Both the position numbers and the translations under genes were made by a program. 64,000 nucleotides of DNA, taken from positions 1 through 64,000 of the forward strand of contig JANXBU010000009.1 of NCBI GenBank assembly GCA_025060505.1. The letters are read 5' to 3'. Origin of the DNA: Candidatus Calescibacterium sp. GTDB taxonomy: Bacteria > Calescibacteriota > Calescibacteriia > Calescibacteriales > Calescibacteriaceae. Numbering within the stretch: position 1 is the first letter of the stretch; each line of letters opens with the position of its first letter. This document shows positions 1-9,918 of this stretch, in pieces. The notes under the pieces are model-generated. The model was not told the origin of the DNA and searched no databases. It worked only from the letters and a program-made list of their open reading frames with translations.

Positions 1-1397
1 CACATACATTTGGAAGACAAGCAATTCCCATGGTATGGGATTTCGCAGAAGTGAATCCATTTGGTGATGCTTCAGGGAATGTTGAAGGAGCTTTGGATTG
101 GGTATGGGAGGTTATTAAAGAGCTTGCAAATTTAAATAATCCTGCTCAGGTCCTGCGCACCTCTGCAACGGAGCTTCCTTATCCAGAAAACTTTTTTGAT
201 GCTATCATTACTGATCCACCCTACTATGACAATGTGCCTTACGCAGATTTATCTGATTTCTTCTATGTCTGGCTCAAACGTTCCATTGGACACCTTTATC
301 CTGAGCATTTTACAGGAGAACTTACCCCGAAGAAAAAAGAGATTATTGCAGATGCAAAGAGACATGGAAGTAAAGAAAAAGCTAAGAAATTTTATGAAGA
401 GATGATGGAGCAGGCTTTGAAAGAAGCATGGAGAGTCCTAAAGCCAGATTCTCCATTGGTTATAATTTATGCTCATAAAACAACCGCTGGATGGTCAACA
501 CTTGTTGAAGCATTAAGAAAAGTAGGATTTATTATTCAAGAGGCATGGCCCATTCATACTGAGAGACCTGGAAGACTTCTTGAAATTGGTTCTTCTGCTC
601 TTGCCTCAAGTATTTTTCTTGCTGCACGAAAGCGTGAGAGAGGAAAAGTTGGTTCGTATGAAAGCGAAGTTTATCCGCAACTTGAGGAAATTATAAAGGA
701 AAGAGTAAACACACTTTTTTCAGAAGGTATCACCGGAGCAGATTTAGTTATTGCCTGCGTTGGTGCTGGGCTTAAGGCATTTACACAATTTGAAAGAGTA
801 GAATACGCTAATGGAGAAGAGGTTACTTCTGAAAAATATCTAAACATCGTTGAAGGGCTTGTTCTTGAGGCAATACTTGAGAAACTTTTTGGAGTGTCAA
901 GAAAAGGTGTTTCAGAAGTTGATCCAGCAACAAGGTTTTATGTTCTGTGGAGATATACATATGGTAAGATGGAAATTGACGCTGGAGAGGCAATTGTCTT
1001 TGCATATCCACAGGGCGTTGAGCTTGATGGTCCAAATGGTTTATCTTCTGGTAGAAATCCATTACTTGAGAAGAAGAAAAATAAATACAGGCTTAGAGAT
1101 TATTCAGAAAGAGGCATGGATGAGAAGTTGGGGCTTGATGGTAAATCCACGATTGATGTTTTACACAGAACCCTTTGGCTTTTGGAGAATCAAGCGTATA
1201 AAATACAAGAATATTTAATGAATGCGAGACCAAATTATGGGATATTAAAATTAACCGCCCAAGCACTTGCAGGAACATCTCTTGTTGGGAGTGAGGAAAT
1301 TATTCGTACAACATCTGATGAAAGATCGCTTATCTCAAGATTACTTTCAAATTGGAAGATGATAGTTCCTGAAGATTCTCTTTTTGGAAGTCGGTAA
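1..1397 (+). CDS. DUF1156-type DNA methylase, C-terminal part (5' end outside window)
   Basis: The reading frame is already open at base 3 and continues to a stop at 1395-1397, so only about the last 465 residues are present. An amino-methyltransferase catalytic motif DPPYYDN is encoded at 213-233, followed by a PYADLSDFFYVWL block typical of the large adenine-specific methylases that carry an N-terminal DUF1156 domain. The family is normally about 900-1000 residues, so the N-terminal half lies upstream of the window. Its usual neighbour, a DUF499 ATPase, follows after 27 bases on the same strand. Such pairs are known from bacterial and archaeal defence islands; a restriction-like or epigenetic role is inference. 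The internal ATG at 30 is not the true start because the family sequence continues upstream of it (TFGRQAIP before MVWDFAEVNPF). Confidence 0.85.
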   Translation, partial: HTFGRQAIPMVWDFAEVNPFGDASGNVEGALDWVWEVIKELANLNNPAQVLRTSATELPYPENFFDAIITDPPYYDNVPYADLSDFFYVWLKRSIGHLYPEHFTGELTPKKKEIIADAKRHGSKEKAKKFYEEMMEQALKEAWRVLKPDSPLVIIYAHKTTAGWSTLVEALRKVGFIIQEAWPIHTERPGRLLEIGSSALASSIFLAARKRERGKVGSYESEVYPQLEEIIKERVNTLFSEGITGADLVIACVGAGLKAFTQFERVEYANGEEVTSEKYLNIVEGLVLEAILEKLFGVSRKGVSEVDPATRFYVLWRYTYGKMEIDAGEAIVFAYPQGVELDGPNGLSSGRNPLLEKKKNKYRLRDYSERGMDEKLGLDGKSTIDVLHRTLWLLENQAYKIQEYLMNARPNYGILKLTAQALAGTSLVGSEEIIRTTSDERSLISRLLSNWKMIVPEDSLFGSR

Positions 1398-1410
1398 AAA
1401 TTAAAATTTT

Positions 1411-1418
1411 AAGGAGGT
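1411..1418 (+). promoter_or_regulatory. Strong Shine-Dalgarno site
   Basis: AAGGAGGT lies six bases before the ATG at 1425. Strong SD sites are rare in this window, so this one fixes the start of the DUF499 gene and suggests translation signals unlike those of most neighbouring genes. Confidence 0.8.
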
Positions 1419-1424
1419 AGAAAA

Positions 1425-4189
1425 ATGAACATAAAACCATGGCCAGAAGTAGTAAAATTACATCCGGATGTAGAATCTGAAAGCACTGCAATATCAACTT
1501 ACGCAATTGATTTAGGTGCTATTGTTGAAAAAGATCCGAATGTCCCACCGATTTATAGAGATGCGTATTCTTTTTTCAAAGCTACTCATCTGACGAGAGA
1601 TATGAGGTTTCTAATAGAAGAGGTTTATGATAGGTTATCAGGTAGGGAAGGCAACAGAGTTTTGCAACTTCGCTCTCCATTTGGAGGGGGAAAATCTCAC
1701 ACTCTTGCTACTTTGTATTATGCATTGAAAAATCGTAAAGAGCTTGAGATTTTATTTCCAGAGATGAAAAAATTGCCCAAAATTTATGGTGTCAAGGTTG
1801 CTGTGTTTGATGGTGAAAAATTTGATGCTTTAACTGGTAAACAAGTTGAAGGTAAAACTATTCACACGATATGGGGTTATATAGCTTGGCAGTTAGGTAA
1901 ATATGAACTACTTGAAGAGCATGACAAAAAGAAGGTTGCACCTGGTGGTGATTTAGTAAAAAAGATTATAGGAGATGAACCGGTTCTTATTATTCTTGAT
2001 GAGGTTTTAAGATATGTTGAAAAATCCGCTGGTGTAAAGGTTGAGGAATCTGCATTAAGTAGACAAGTTTTAGACTTTATGCAGACCATAACGACTGAGG
2101 TTTCTGGTTCAAGGTATGCATGTATGATATACTCTTTGCCAGCAAGTGCAAGAGAGTCTTTTGGTAATGAGCAGATGTTGGAAATTCTTGATCATTTGAC
2201 CTCTCGTGTTGACGCAAAAAGAGAACCAATCACAGGTGATGATATATTTGCTGTGTTAAGAAAACGCCTTCTTGATGAAGCGCCACCAGAAGAAATAGCT
2301 AACAAGGTCGCTGATATTTACATAGATTCTATCAGGAAGAATATTCTCACTTATGTTTCTTCCGATGAAGAAAGGCGTGAATTTGAGGAGCGAATCATAA
2401 AGTATAGGGAAAGATTTGTAATGGCATATCCATTTCATCCTGCACTAATAGATCTTATGAGAGAGAGATGGGCTTCAATCCCAGATTTTCAGAGAACAAG
2501 AGGAGTTTTGAGATTTCTTGCTACTGTGTTAAGACATCTGAAAAAGCGCAATGTTTCAGACCTTTTAATTTCAGCTACCGATATACCGATAGATGAACCT
2601 GAGGTTAGGAGAGTTTTTTCAGTGAAGTTGGGCAAAGAGAACCATATCAAGCCGTGCTTGAGGCGGATTTTATAGGGGCGAATGCAACTGTAAAGAAATT
2701 GGATAAAATTTTTTCCGATGCGAAATCTCCTGCAACAAAAGTTGCAACAGCAATATTAATGTTTTCATTTGGAGGACTACCAAAGAAAGAAGGTAAAGAA
2801 GGGGAAAATTTGCCACCCGGAGTGACAGAACATGATTTGATGTTTGCTTCCATTTCACCATCATTGGACTCAACGATGATAAAAGCTGTTTTAAAAGAAA
2901 TTCTTGCAAGGTGTTTATATGTTCACTATGATGGTGCAAGGTATGCGTTCAAGAGCACGCCGAACATAAATAAACTTTTGGAAGATGAGGTAGATAACAT
3001 AAGTGATACAGAAATAAAAAATGAGATAAAAAGTTTACTTGAATCAGAGCTTGGAGGTAAATCGGCTATTATCTGGCCAAACCAGAGTAGAGATATTCCA
3101 GATAAAGAACCAACATTCCAGATAGCTTATCTACCTTTCGATTTCGTCTATAAAACCCAAAGTGAGCAAGAAAAACTAGGGATAGAGTTTTTAACTCAAT
3201 ATGGTGATAGACCAAGGAGTTATAGGAATGGAATTGGGTTAGCTATTCCCGACAAAGACCAGATTGAACCCTTGCGTAGATCGGCAAAATACTTGATAGC
3301 CATTGAAAGATTAAAAAACAAAAAAAGATCTCTAAATCTTACAGAAGAACAAATTGAGCAATTAAAAGAAAGAGAAAAAACCGAGATAGCTTCAAGGGAC
3401 TCAGCACTAAGAGGTCTTTACAATAAAGTTTGGTTACTCAAAATTGAGAATGGGAATCCAATTATTGATGCTGTTGAAATTGGTGGAAGAGCAATTCAAT
3501 CTACCAATATACACGACAGGCTTATGAATTTGTTAATGCGTACCACTACACCTAAAGTTTTTGATTCTTTAACACCAAAAAAATTATTAGATTACATAAA
3601 AGATGAGACAATAGGAGTGGAAACAATTATTGAGATTTTTTTCTCCTCTTTAGATTCTCCTAAAGTAGTTAGTAAAAATGTAATTATAGAAGCAATTTCA
3701 AAAGGTATAAAAGATGGTCTATTTGGATTAACAACAAAAGATTACATTCAAGGTGTTAGAGATGTATCTTTAATTCCACAGAAAAATGTGATTATTCGTC
3801 AAGAAGTACCCATTGATGAAATTGATGTTGAATCTAGCTATATTGTAAGTAGTAAAAAGATAAAGACTATTGATGAAAAATCTGACATCACGATACCTTT
3901 ATCTTCACAAACTATTTCGTCTCCTATAGAAAAAGAAAAGGAAGCTCATATTTCCTATTGTGCGTCGGAAAGCAAAATAACTAATGTTTCATATGAGTTA
4001 AAACTTACTCGCGCACAGCTATATAAATGCTTCAAAGCTTTTGAAAATCTTTTTGAAAAATCTAAAAAAATTTCATTGAAACTAGAAGCAAACTTTTCGG
4101 AAGGTGTAGATCATAACTGGATTAGGAATGCTTTTGAAGAACCTTTAGAAGAAAACGGAGTGGATATAGTGAACAAAGATTATAAGTGA
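1425..4189 (+). pseudogene. DUF499-family AAA+ ATPase, broken by a one-base frameshift
   Basis: Two overlapping frames together give a nearly full-length DUF499 protein of about 920 residues. The first (1425-2675) holds Walker A SPFGGGKSHT (K90) and a Walker B-like VLIILDEV near residue 190. The second (from about 2618 to 4189) continues the family sequence as SEVGQREPYQAVLEADFIG. The break maps to a run of six T at 2614-2619: a seventh T would read RVFFSEVGQREPY without interruption. The gene is downstream of the DUF1156 methylase and probably co-transcribed with it. DUF499 proteins are predicted ATPases of methylase-containing defence loci. The frameshift may be a real mutation, an assembly or sequencing error in the T-run, or a site of transcriptional slippage; the sequence cannot separate these. 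Confidence 0.85.
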
Positions 4190-4239
4190 AAAAGTTTGAC
4201 TAAAAAAGAAAAAAATAGAACAAAAGTTCATGATTTTAG

Positions 4240-4590
4240 ATTTTTAAGTATGGAAGAAAAGGTTCAAATTCTTTTTCAACGAACATATGTATAGGACAAA
4301 AAGATGGGGATAAATTTATTATTCACCTTTTACGGTTGGGAAGTGCCTCAAAATTTCTCCCAGAGCCAACAAAAGAGTCACTTATAGCTTACTCATTTAG
4401 AATACTTCCAAAAACAGATATTACTTTTCACAAGAATTACTGCTTTGCCAATTGACTTAACAGAAGATGAGGTCAGAAAGAGCTACTGGACATTTGTAGA
4501 ACTTGCGAAAAAACAGGCTATACAAAGCAAAGAGTATCAAGCAAAAGTATTTATGAAATTACGAAGCGATTCAATCAGCAGTACGCAATC
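4240..4590 (+). pseudogene. Decayed coding remnant downstream of DUF499
   Basis: About 400 bases after the DUF499 gene have no intact frame but show two consecutive coding-like stretches in different frames. One, open from about 4240, includes DGDKFIIHLLRLGSASKF and LPEPTKESLIAYSFRILP. The other begins near 4430 and includes ALPIDLTEDEVRKSYWTF; it runs a few codons into the 3' end of the opposite-strand gene. No start codon or SD site heads either stretch. It looks like a third gene of the methylase/DUF499 module that has lost its frame. I do not recognise its family, and DUF3780, a common partner, could not be confirmed by eye. Confidence 0.4.
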
Positions 4591-5540
4591 TATGTACCTT
4601 CAAGAATTTTTCCTAGCTCCCTGACAGTTCTTATTTTTCTGAACTTGTTTACTATCTGTTTCAACTTCTGAACATCCTCAATATTTCTAAGCTTTGATAT
4701 CAGCTTTCGGGAACGAGCGCCAAATTTCGCCTGAATTGCTAACTCCAAACCCTTGATCAAACCCTCTTTTATGCCTTTTTCTCTGCCTTCTTTTAAACCT
4801 TTTTCTCTGCCTTCCTTTAAACCTTTTTCTCTACCCTCTTTTAGACCTTTTTCTCTGCCTTCCTTAATTCCTCTCTCTATTGCTTCCCTGAAAAGGTCAT
4901 ATTCCATCAGATCTATCTTTTGTGTCTCTTGCATAAATTTTTCCACCTCCTTATCTCTCTTTGCTAGCTTACTTAGTATGTATATTTTAGTAATCAAAGA
5001 TGCAGTTTGCTCTTCCGCAAGTTTGTAATCAATTATCCTCTGCAAAAGTTTCCCAACATCACAATCTTTACTTAATATTCCAAAAGCATTTATGTTCGGA
5101 TTATCAAAACTCAAAAATCTTTCAAACGGTATCTCACATAGGTCTATAACTATGTATTTTGATCTCACGTATGAAAAAATCTCCTGACCGCCTAAACCCT
5201 CTATCTTTATCTCTTCATCAAGGGAATCTTTTACATTCTTACCACAAGTTAGAACTATTTGTATCAAAGGATACTCTGGAAATTTCAATTTTACATCACA
5301 CCAATATCCAAGCATCCTTATCGGAAAATTTTTTTCGTAATACAGCTGAATCTCCACCTGAGATAAAAACCTATACGAACCAACAGCGCACTTGTATATG
5401 ATATCAACCCTCCTTTCTCTGACAGACTGAAACTCTACATTCAAAACTTGTAGCTCTTCAACTTTAAATCCAACTATCATCAAAAGATCTTTCTCCACTC
5501 CCGCTATCAGATCCTTGAAAGATATATCAAATTTTCCCAT
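4590..5540 (-). CDS. Rpn/transposase-like PD-(D/E)XK nuclease family protein
   Basis: This 316-residue protein has the layout of the recombination-promoting nuclease (Rpn) family: an N-terminal nuclease-like region with RVDIIYKC followed by a strand with VEIQLYY (a D...E-x-Q type core), a helical middle, and a highly charged stretch of repeated KEGREKGL octapeptides at about residues 224-260. The C-terminal tail is helical (KLISKLRNIEDVQKL). Such proteins are multicopy in many genomes and are annotated as putative transposases, although Rpn proteins are shown to be nucleases that promote RecA-independent recombination. A second member lies 170 bases upstream on the same strand. No flanking inverted repeats were seen. 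The repeat number can vary by slippage without breaking the frame. Confidence 0.7.
   Translation of the reverse strand: MGKFDISFKDLIAGVEKDLLMIVGFKVEELQVLNVEFQSVRERRVDIIYKCAVGSYRFLSQVEIQLYYEKNFPIRMLGYWCDVKLKFPEYPLIQIVLTCGKNVKDSLDEEIKIEGLGGQEIFSYVRSKYIVIDLCEIPFERFLSFDNPNINAFGILSKDCDVGKLLQRIIDYKLAEEQTASLITKIYILSKLAKRDKEVEKFMQETQKIDLMEYDLFREAIERGIKEGREKGLKEGREKGLKEGREKGLKEGREKGIKEGLIKGLELAIQAKFGARSRKLISKLRNIEDVQKLKQIVNKFRKIRTVRELGKILEGT
4776..4871 (-). repeat. 24-bp coding tandem repeat, four units
   Basis: Four 24-bp units (4776-4799, 4800-4823, 4824-4847, 4848-4871) encode the repeated KEGREKGL-type octapeptide of the overlapping Rpn-like gene. Units 1-3 differ at only a few positions; unit 4 is degenerate at its end. 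Because the unit is a multiple of three, gain or loss of units would keep the frame. Confidence 0.85.
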
Positions 5541-5709
5541 CTAACAAAATTTTATAAACTCAATTGAATCCTTCTGGAGAACTCAAATTCAACCAAAACA
5601 AACAAGAATTTTCAAATCATCCCCTGAAAATAATGGATGAGCAAGGTTATGGAAATATTTTAGAAATTTTATTGAGCCCCCTGTAATTAACCAGCCACAA
5701 GACAGAATA

Positions 5710-6702
5710 TCACCTGTGGTTTATGGATTTAAATTTTTCTTCAAATTCTTTCAATGTTCTTGCTTTCAATACCAACCTTTTCAGAAATCTAAGTTTTTCA
5801 ATATCATCAATCTGCATTATTCGCTTCTTGATTGACAAAGATACCTTACCAAACTTAAATCTTATATCATAAAGCAATGCTTCTTTCAGACCTCTCCTTA
5901 AACCTTCTTTTATACCCTCCTTTCTCCCTTTTTGTATGCCTTTTTGTATCCCCTTCTCTAACCCTTCCTTCATTCCTTTCTCAAGTCCTTCTTGGTAGAG
6001 CCAAGTTTTAGTTATGTCTATGTCTATCACTGTTTTTTCTACCTCCTTTCTCAAATCTTCTCTTATGTCTCTGAGATTCCCAAATACTCCTAACCTATTT
6101 ATATATTCTAACAAATCGTGTTTGCTTATCTCCCTTTTCTCAAAACTTTCTCTGAGTCTTGATATTATCTTCCTTATAACTTCTGATATGTCTTCGGTTC
6201 TACCGAGTATTGCAAGTAAATACACATCTGGAGCATCTGACTCCAAAAATTTTTCCGCTTCTATTGTCTTAATATCCACTATCTGATACCTATATGAAAT
6301 AGATGTCCCCTGAAAATTCATATCTATACCATTTCCCATTCTAACACCTTCTTTACCCAGATAAATTACAATTTGCAGAACAGGAAGGTCGTGTCTTGAT
6401 ATAATCACAGAAAAATACCTTAACATTCTCTTTGGCATATCTGGGTCATTTTTTGTCTGAAACTCAATATGTAATATGAACTCAGTTCCATCTTTGAGTT
6501 TGACAATTGCTAAAAAGTCAGCCACAAGCTTACCAATCTGCATTTCAATAGGAAGAGGTCTTACCTCAACGATTTCATATCCAAGAATTTTCAGAACACC
6601 AATGGCCACCTTCTCAAATGTTTTCTTTATCTCAGAATCATATCTCATCTCCTTGAATTTGCAAATTAAATGACAAATCAAATAATTCACACAAAATTCC
6701 AA
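5710..6702 (-). CDS. Rpn/transposase-like PD-(D/E)XK nuclease family protein
   Basis: A second, diverged member of the family found just downstream. The catalytic-type motif is clearer: a strand with LVADFLAIVKLKDG then FILHIEFQT (D...E-x-Q). The C-terminal half has charged repeats of the EKGxxKG type (about residues 237-280), here as hexa- and octapeptides with more variation than in the neighbour. The ATG at 6702 is possible, but a start at 6648 (MRYDSEIKKTF) fits the family better because the first 18 residues are hydrophobic and atypical. Its nuclease role is inferred from the family; I see no partner gene. Confidence 0.65.
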   Translation of the reverse strand: MEFCVNYLICHLICKFKEMRYDSEIKKTFEKVAIGVLKILGYEIVEVRPLPIEMQIGKLVADFLAIVKLKDGTEFILHIEFQTKNDPDMPKRMLRYFSVIISRHDLPVLQIVIYLGKEGVRMGNGIDMNFQGTSISYRYQIVDIKTIEAEKFLESDAPDVYLLAILGRTEDISEVIRKIISRLRESFEKREISKHDLLEYINRLGVFGNLRDIREDLRKEVEKTVIDIDITKTWLYQEGLEKGMKEGLEKGIQKGIQKGRKEGIKEGLRRGLKEALLYDIRFKFGKVSLSIKKRIMQIDDIEKLRFLKRLVLKARTLKEFEEKFKSINHR

Positions 6703-7152
6703 CTTATCGAGCTAAAAGACTATGAAATTGATACAGAAGAGTCTTAGAACTCCGAGCGATTTTGAAGTCCGAAGCTTTTCAAAAAATATAAGAAAGAGAG
6801 AATTTGAGCTGGAAAAGAATATATCAGTTCCATTGTTTTTCTGTATTCTCATATACGCTCTAAACCATAAATATCACAAAAGCGGTAGGCTTTCTAAAAA
6901 CTCCTGAACAAATCCTACACAAAAAGAAATGTAAAGATATATTTCAATTACAAACTCCTCAATCCAAAGATATTGAAGTAATAGAATCACAAATCTTACG
7001 ATGAGTAAATGTATGAAATAAAAATCTGTACATAAGTGTGAATAAAAACAACTTGTAGGAAATCAAAGCAAATTCTTAAGAAGAAAACATGACTTGCAAA
7101 ATATCCTTTTAAGAATAACTAAAATAAAAATGACGGAACCGATGTTATTCAG
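6703..7152. other. 450-bp AT-rich intergenic region
   Basis: No convincing gene is seen. A 61-codon frame at 6722-6907 has no ribosome site and no recognisable composition. The region lies immediately before a DUF2851 protein that lacks its usual N-terminal half, but no DUF2851 N-terminal motif could be found here in any frame by eye. Confidence 0.5.
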
Positions 7153-7902
7153 ATGCAGATAACACAGGAGTTTCTTGAGAAGCTTGGTCAGGAGTGGCTT
7201 GAGCAGAAAATTCAGAGAATGAAAAACCTTATGAAGATTGCAGAACCAGATGAAGCAATTTACAGAGAAATAATGATTTCTCTTGGATATCCAAAGAACA
7301 AAGTTCAGTTTCTGGAACTCGCACTTATGCTCCCTTTCAGAGAAATAAGAAAGCTCAAATACAAAGATGTTATTGAGAATGCTCTTCTGTACCGCGCTGG
7401 ATTTACGGATTTAGATGAAAAACTACCTAATCACTTCGATAGATCTCTTAGAATGCAAAAATCAGTATGGGATTTTGCAAAGATACGCCCCGCAAACCGA
7501 CCAGACAAAAGAATAAAAGGTATCTCAGAGCTTCTTGAACAGAGCTCCCAGAAAGGAATAGCAAAATTATTCTACGAAAGAATAATGAATGAAAACAAAA
7601 ATATACAAACACCCAAAGATGCAAAGGAATACGTAAATAAAATAATGGAATTCAAGGGTCTCGGATCAGATAGGAAAAAAGAAATGTTCTTCAATGTGAT
7701 TTTACCTTTTGCAATAGCAGTAGATAAAAATAACAGAGTCACAGTTTTCCTTAAAAAGATATTTCAGCTACACCCTCCACTTTCAGAAAACTCAATAATC
7801 AAAAAGTTCTTCTATCAAAACCCTGAGTACAGAAAAATGATTCGTTCCACCGAAACTTTCTTCGGAGCACATCTCTATATGAAAAACCTCTCGGATTCAT
7901 AG
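7153..7902 (+). CDS. DUF2851-family protein, C-terminal half only
   Basis: The 249 residues match the second half of DUF2851 proteins: LGQEWLEQKIQRM, then YREIMISLGYPKNKVQFLEL, then the RPANRP block (family RPANFP) near residue 117. Full members are about 400-430 residues, so roughly 170 residues of the N-terminal half are missing here. The start ATG has no SD site. The family has no established function. The gene is either a truncated remnant that keeps an open frame or a short lineage-specific form. It stands alone; NuoCD follows 167 bases later on the same strand. Confidence 0.65.
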   Translation: MQITQEFLEKLGQEWLEQKIQRMKNLMKIAEPDEAIYREIMISLGYPKNKVQFLELALMLPFREIRKLKYKDVIENALLYRAGFTDLDEKLPNHFDRSLRMQKSVWDFAKIRPANRPDKRIKGISELLEQSSQKGIAKLFYERIMNENKNIQTPKDAKEYVNKIMEFKGLGSDRKKEMFFNVILPFAIAVDKNNRVTVFLKKIFQLHPPLSENSIIKKFFYQNPEYRKMIRSTETFFGAHLYMKNLSDS

Positions 7903-8069
7903 TAAATTGCACAAAAAACTAAAAGTAATAACTCTGATGCAAGCACAAATTTCCATAGTATAGTAACACAAGATATTCTTCTGTTTTTGCAAAAAAAGCA
8001 AAAAGCAACTGAACAACAAAATTCCGAAAAATTGAAATACAAAAAATTGTTCAGAAAAATTTCATAAAA

Positions 8070-9809
8070 GTGGGCAAGTCAAAACAAGAAGTATTTGAAG
8101 ATATATCAGAACTCTGTAAAGGACTTTATGAAAACAGAAATCTCAGAGATCTTCCAGAGTTCGTTGTTTCTCCGGAAAAGCTTATTCAATTTGAAACCAA
8201 AATCAAAAACAATGGATACAACATGGTTCTTGACCTATTCGGAGTCGATTTCAAGGATAACCAGAAGCTACAAGAATATGCAGGAATAAAATCAAGATTT
8301 GCTGTAATCTACCACTTCTTAAAAATCCCACAGAATGAAAGGATAAGAGTTATAACCCCTGTTCCCGAGAACAACAGAGTTCCTTCTTCATATCAGCTTT
8401 ACAGAGGCGTAGATTGGTTCGAGCGCGAAGTCTATGACCTTTTTGGAATAATCTTCGAAGGACACCCTGACCTAAGAAGAATACTTATGCCAGAAGATTA
8501 CGAAGGACATCCACTTAGAAAAGATTTTCCAACAAAAGGAGTTAAAGAATATATAGGAGGGAAATTTACTCCAAATCTTGTAAGGCTACCCGGAAAAGAA
8601 AAACCTTCTGACATATTTGAAGAGGGTGCAAGAAACATAATAAATGTGGGTCCAACGCATCCAGCAACTCACGGAACATTCAGAATGATATTTGAACTTG
8701 AGGGAGAAGATATAATAGGTGCAGACCTTGAAATAGGATATCTTCACAGAGGTGTTGAGAAAAACGCAGAAAACATGCGGTGGGAAGACTTCATTCCTAT
8801 GACAGATAGATTGAACTACCTTTCTGCTTACCTGAACAATATGATTTACACCGAAGCTGTTGAGAGAATGACCGGAATATGGAACGATGTACCTCGCAGA
8901 GCAAAATACATAAGAGTTATTTTGGCAGAACTATCAAGAATAGCAGATCACATTGTGAGCATTGGAACAATGGCCGTTGACCTTGGAGCTCTTACACCAT
9001 TCTGGTACCTCTTCAAAATCAGAGAAGAAATATACTCGGTATTTGAATGGACCGTTGGAGCAAGACTCACAACATCTGGAACATCTTTTGGTGGAGTAAG
9101 AGGAGACTTCAATGAAAAAGTTATAGAAAAAATAAGAAATATAATAGATAAAGAACTTCCAAAGGCACTCAAAGACCTTGATAACCTACTTACCAAAAAC
9201 AGAATTTTCATAGACCGAACTCGTGGCATCGGAAAAATCTCAGCAAAAGATGCAATTGAATGGGGCTTCACAGGTCCATCTCTAAGAGGTTCAGGCGTAG
9301 CATGGGACATAAGAAAAGTTCAAACATACGGACTTTACGAGGAGTTCGACTTTGAAATTCCTGTGGCCACAGAAGGAGATGTTTATTCAAGGTACCTTGT
9401 TAGAGTAGAAGAAATGTATCAGAGTGCAAAAATAGTTCGTCAAGCCCTTGATAATCTTCCACAAGACGGAACGAAAATAGGAACCGACAAAAAATCTGTC
9501 CTACCCTCTCTGCCAGACAAAAAATATGTCTACACACAAATAGAAGCTCTTATACATCACTTCAAAGGAATGGCAGAAGGAGTAGTTCCGCCATTCGGAT
9601 GGTACTACTTTGGAGGAGAAGCCGCAAACGGAGAACTGGGATTCTTTATGATATCTGAAAACAAAAGGATACCATGGAGAATAAGAATAAGACCCCCATG
9701 CTTTGCTATATATCAAGCTTTCAGACATCTGGTTCTTGGACACAAATTGGCTGACTTCATAGCTATACTCGGAAGCATAAACATAGTAGCCGGAGAACTT
9801 GATAGATAA
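8070..9809 (+). CDS. nuoCD: NADH-quinone oxidoreductase, fused subunits C and D
   Basis: This is the peripheral-arm core of respiratory complex I, which passes electrons from NADH or ferredoxin to quinone at the cytoplasmic face of the membrane. Residues 1-170 are the 30-kDa NuoC part with the signature DWFEREVYDLFGI and the block GHPLRKDFP. Residues 190-579 are the 49-kDa NuoD part with NVGPTHPATHG (quinone-site histidine), IGYLHRGVEK and the C-terminal AILGSINIVAGELDR. C-D fusions occur in several bacterial groups. Translation appears to start at a GTG (8070) without an SD site, since no in-frame ATG lies just upstream. No other nuo gene is in the window, so the complex must be encoded in pieces elsewhere. 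Confidence 0.95.
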   Translation: MGKSKQEVFEDISELCKGLYENRNLRDLPEFVVSPEKLIQFETKIKNNGYNMVLDLFGVDFKDNQKLQEYAGIKSRFAVIYHFLKIPQNERIRVITPVPENNRVPSSYQLYRGVDWFEREVYDLFGIIFEGHPDLRRILMPEDYEGHPLRKDFPTKGVKEYIGGKFTPNLVRLPGKEKPSDIFEEGARNIINVGPTHPATHGTFRMIFELEGEDIIGADLEIGYLHRGVEKNAENMRWEDFIPMTDRLNYLSAYLNNMIYTEAVERMTGIWNDVPRRAKYIRVILAELSRIADHIVSIGTMAVDLGALTPFWYLFKIREEIYSVFEWTVGARLTTSGTSFGGVRGDFNEKVIEKIRNIIDKELPKALKDLDNLLTKNRIFIDRTRGIGKISAKDAIEWGFTGPSLRGSGVAWDIRKVQTYGLYEEFDFEIPVATEGDVYSRYLVRVEEMYQSAKIVRQALDNLPQDGTKIGTDKKSVLPSLPDKKYVYTQIEALIHHFKGMAEGVVPPFGWYYFGGEAANGELGFFMISENKRIPWRIRIRPPCFAIYQAFRHLVLGHKLADFIAILGSINIVAGELDR

Positions 9810-9918
9810 AACCTGTGAGAAAAGAAAAACTCAAAACGAAAAGAAAAACCGAAAACAACAGAAGAAAACAACAAAAAATAAAATACTAATAAAAAATATT
9901 TTGTTTAATTCAATAAGT

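Noticed and set aside
4240-4590. Naming the remnant as DUF3780
   Set aside because: DUF3780 often accompanies DUF1156 and DUF499, but no diagnostic residues could be matched, so it is left unnamed.
4776-4871. Regular repeats considered as a CRISPR array
   Set aside because: The units are contiguous without spacers and encode in-frame octapeptides.
6722-6907. 61-codon plus-strand frame before the DUF2851 gene
   Set aside because: No ribosome site, no recognisable motif and composition like random AT-rich DNA.
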